Under the pieces are notes generated by a model, which worked only from the letters and a program-made list of their open reading frames with translations, was not told where the DNA came from and ran no database searches. Position numbers and translations under genes: made by a program. Shown in pieces: positions 5,155-5,503 of a DNA stretch of 5,503 nucleotides. The stretch is from Clostridiales bacterium (lineage in GTDB: Bacteria > Bacillota > Clostridia > Oscillospirales > JAAYOS01), in assembly GCA_012521525.1 (NCBI GenBank), contig JAAYMG010000264.1:1-5503 (forward strand), in the 5' to 3' direction. Position 1 is the stretch's first letter. Each line of letters opens with the position of its first letter.

Positions 5155-5181
5155 AAAGCTATTCACCTTAAAGCTACTCAC
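5155..5181. repeat. Short imperfect direct repeat
   Basis: AAAGCTATTCAC (5155-5166) and AAAGCTACTCAC (5170-5181) match at 11 of 12 positions with a 15-base period, in the gap between the convergent Nudix and MgtC-like genes. No function is evident; a small duplication is the simplest explanation. Confidence 0.4.
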
Positions 5182-5201
5182 ATAATATCGATCGATATTA
5201 T
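5182..5201. repeat. Perfect 20-bp palindrome overlapping the stop of the MgtC-like gene
   Basis: ATAATATCGA (5182-5191) and TCGATATTAT (5192-5201) are exact reverse complements with no spacer, and the palindrome contains the TAA stop (5198-5200) of the minus-strand gene. It is AT-rich, loop-free and lacks a T run, so it is not a standard terminator. A protein-binding site or chance is possible. Confidence 0.5.
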
Positions 5202-5503
5202 ATGATCGTGTATTTAACCGAGTATACACCCTCGATGCCCGTTATTGCTTCCACTATAGTCTTGAACGGGATTTCTTGCATTCCCCTGGCTGCCTTCAGG
5301 CCGAGTTCCAGTTCCCCTCCACCATCCGCAAAGCGAGCGGAGTGATTGATGATCTCCAGGCCGTGACTGTTCAATATCGACCCCACTTCACCGTCAATGC
5401 TGCCCGGACTGCCCTTATAATTCAGTTTCAGGACAGCTCTCGTCCTCTTTATCTTTAAGAACCTGACCTCTATGCTTTCCAGTACCGTCAGGGCAAATAT
5501 TGC
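5198..5503 (-). CDS. MgtC/SapB family membrane protein, C-terminal part (partial)
   Basis: The minus strand is open from the right edge (5503) to a TAA at 5198-5200, giving 101 residues; the start and N-terminal membrane part lie outside. It begins with the end of a hydrophobic helix (AIFALTVLESIEVRFLK), as at the last TM segment of MgtC/SapB proteins. A soluble ACT-like beta-alpha domain follows: RAVLKLNYKGSPGSIDGEVG, then LNSHGLEIINHSARF, then ELELGLKAARG and a closing helix and strand (IVEAITGIEGVYSVKYTI), typical of the family's C-terminus. MgtC proteins are inner-membrane proteins tied to survival in low Mg2+ and, in pathogens, to modulating the F-type ATP synthase; most Firmicute members are uncharacterised. 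A GTG at 5386 could be taken for a start, but coding sequence clearly continues upstream of it. The gene is convergent with the Nudix gene. Its promoter is not in view. Confidence 0.8.
   Translation of the reverse strand, partial: AIFALTVLESIEVRFLKIKRTRAVLKLNYKGSPGSIDGEVGSILNSHGLEIINHSARFADGGGELELGLKAARGMQEIPFKTIVEAITGIEGVYSVKYTII

Noticed and set aside
957..5190. Thirteen-base match TCACATAATATCG at 957-969 and 5178-5190
   Set aside because: One exact 13-mer match between AT-rich stretches in 5.5 kb is not far from chance, and the flanks show no further similarity, so it does not support attachment sites or an element.

Overview
The window looks like a chromosomal stretch of a low-to-mid GC Firmicute, most likely an anaerobic gut-type Clostridia (Lachnospiraceae or Oscillospiraceae-like). 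The reasons are strong AGGAG ribosome binding sites before nearly every gene, sigma-A-type promoters with TATAAT -10 boxes, short U-tailed intrinsic terminators after most units, a FeoB-associated Cys-rich mini-protein, and a C-glycoside deglycosidase-type gene set.

Layout. Positions 1-343 are AT-rich with no recognisable gene; they hold a candidate promoter and a near-perfect 24-bp inverted repeat. A 54-residue FeoB-associated Cys-rich membrane protein (344-508) ends in a strong terminator. Positions 590-1030 carry no intact gene. On the minus strand they hold the decayed C-terminal end of an MFS transporter, readable only by joining three frames (about 899 down to 656). A good promoter (1030-1058) then drives two closely spaced genes. 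These are a DUF6379 / C-glycoside deglycosidase beta-subunit-like protein (1133-1534) and a metal-dependent TIM-barrel alpha-subunit-like protein of the sugar phosphate isomerase/epimerase family (1554-2534). A Gfo/Idh/MocA NAD(P)-dependent oxidoreductase (2642-3766) follows with its own extended -10 promoter and a strong terminator. Downstream are three unrelated single-gene units: a two-TM protein with a probable bacterial PH-like domain (4005-4484), a Nudix hydrolase (4607-5080), and, convergent on the minus strand, the C-terminal third or so of an MgtC/SapB family protein that runs off the right edge (5198-5503).

How the genes work together. The three central genes match the minimal set known from puerarin-type C-glycoside breakdown in gut bacteria. 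An oxidoreductase oxidises the sugar at C3 to a 3-oxo-glycoside, and a two-subunit metal enzyme then cleaves the sugar-aglycone C-C bond by elimination. The family calls rest on sequence motifs. The real substrate cannot be read from the sequence, and no intact transporter or regulator for the cassette lies in the window. The MFS remnant just upstream may be a lost transporter of the same locus.
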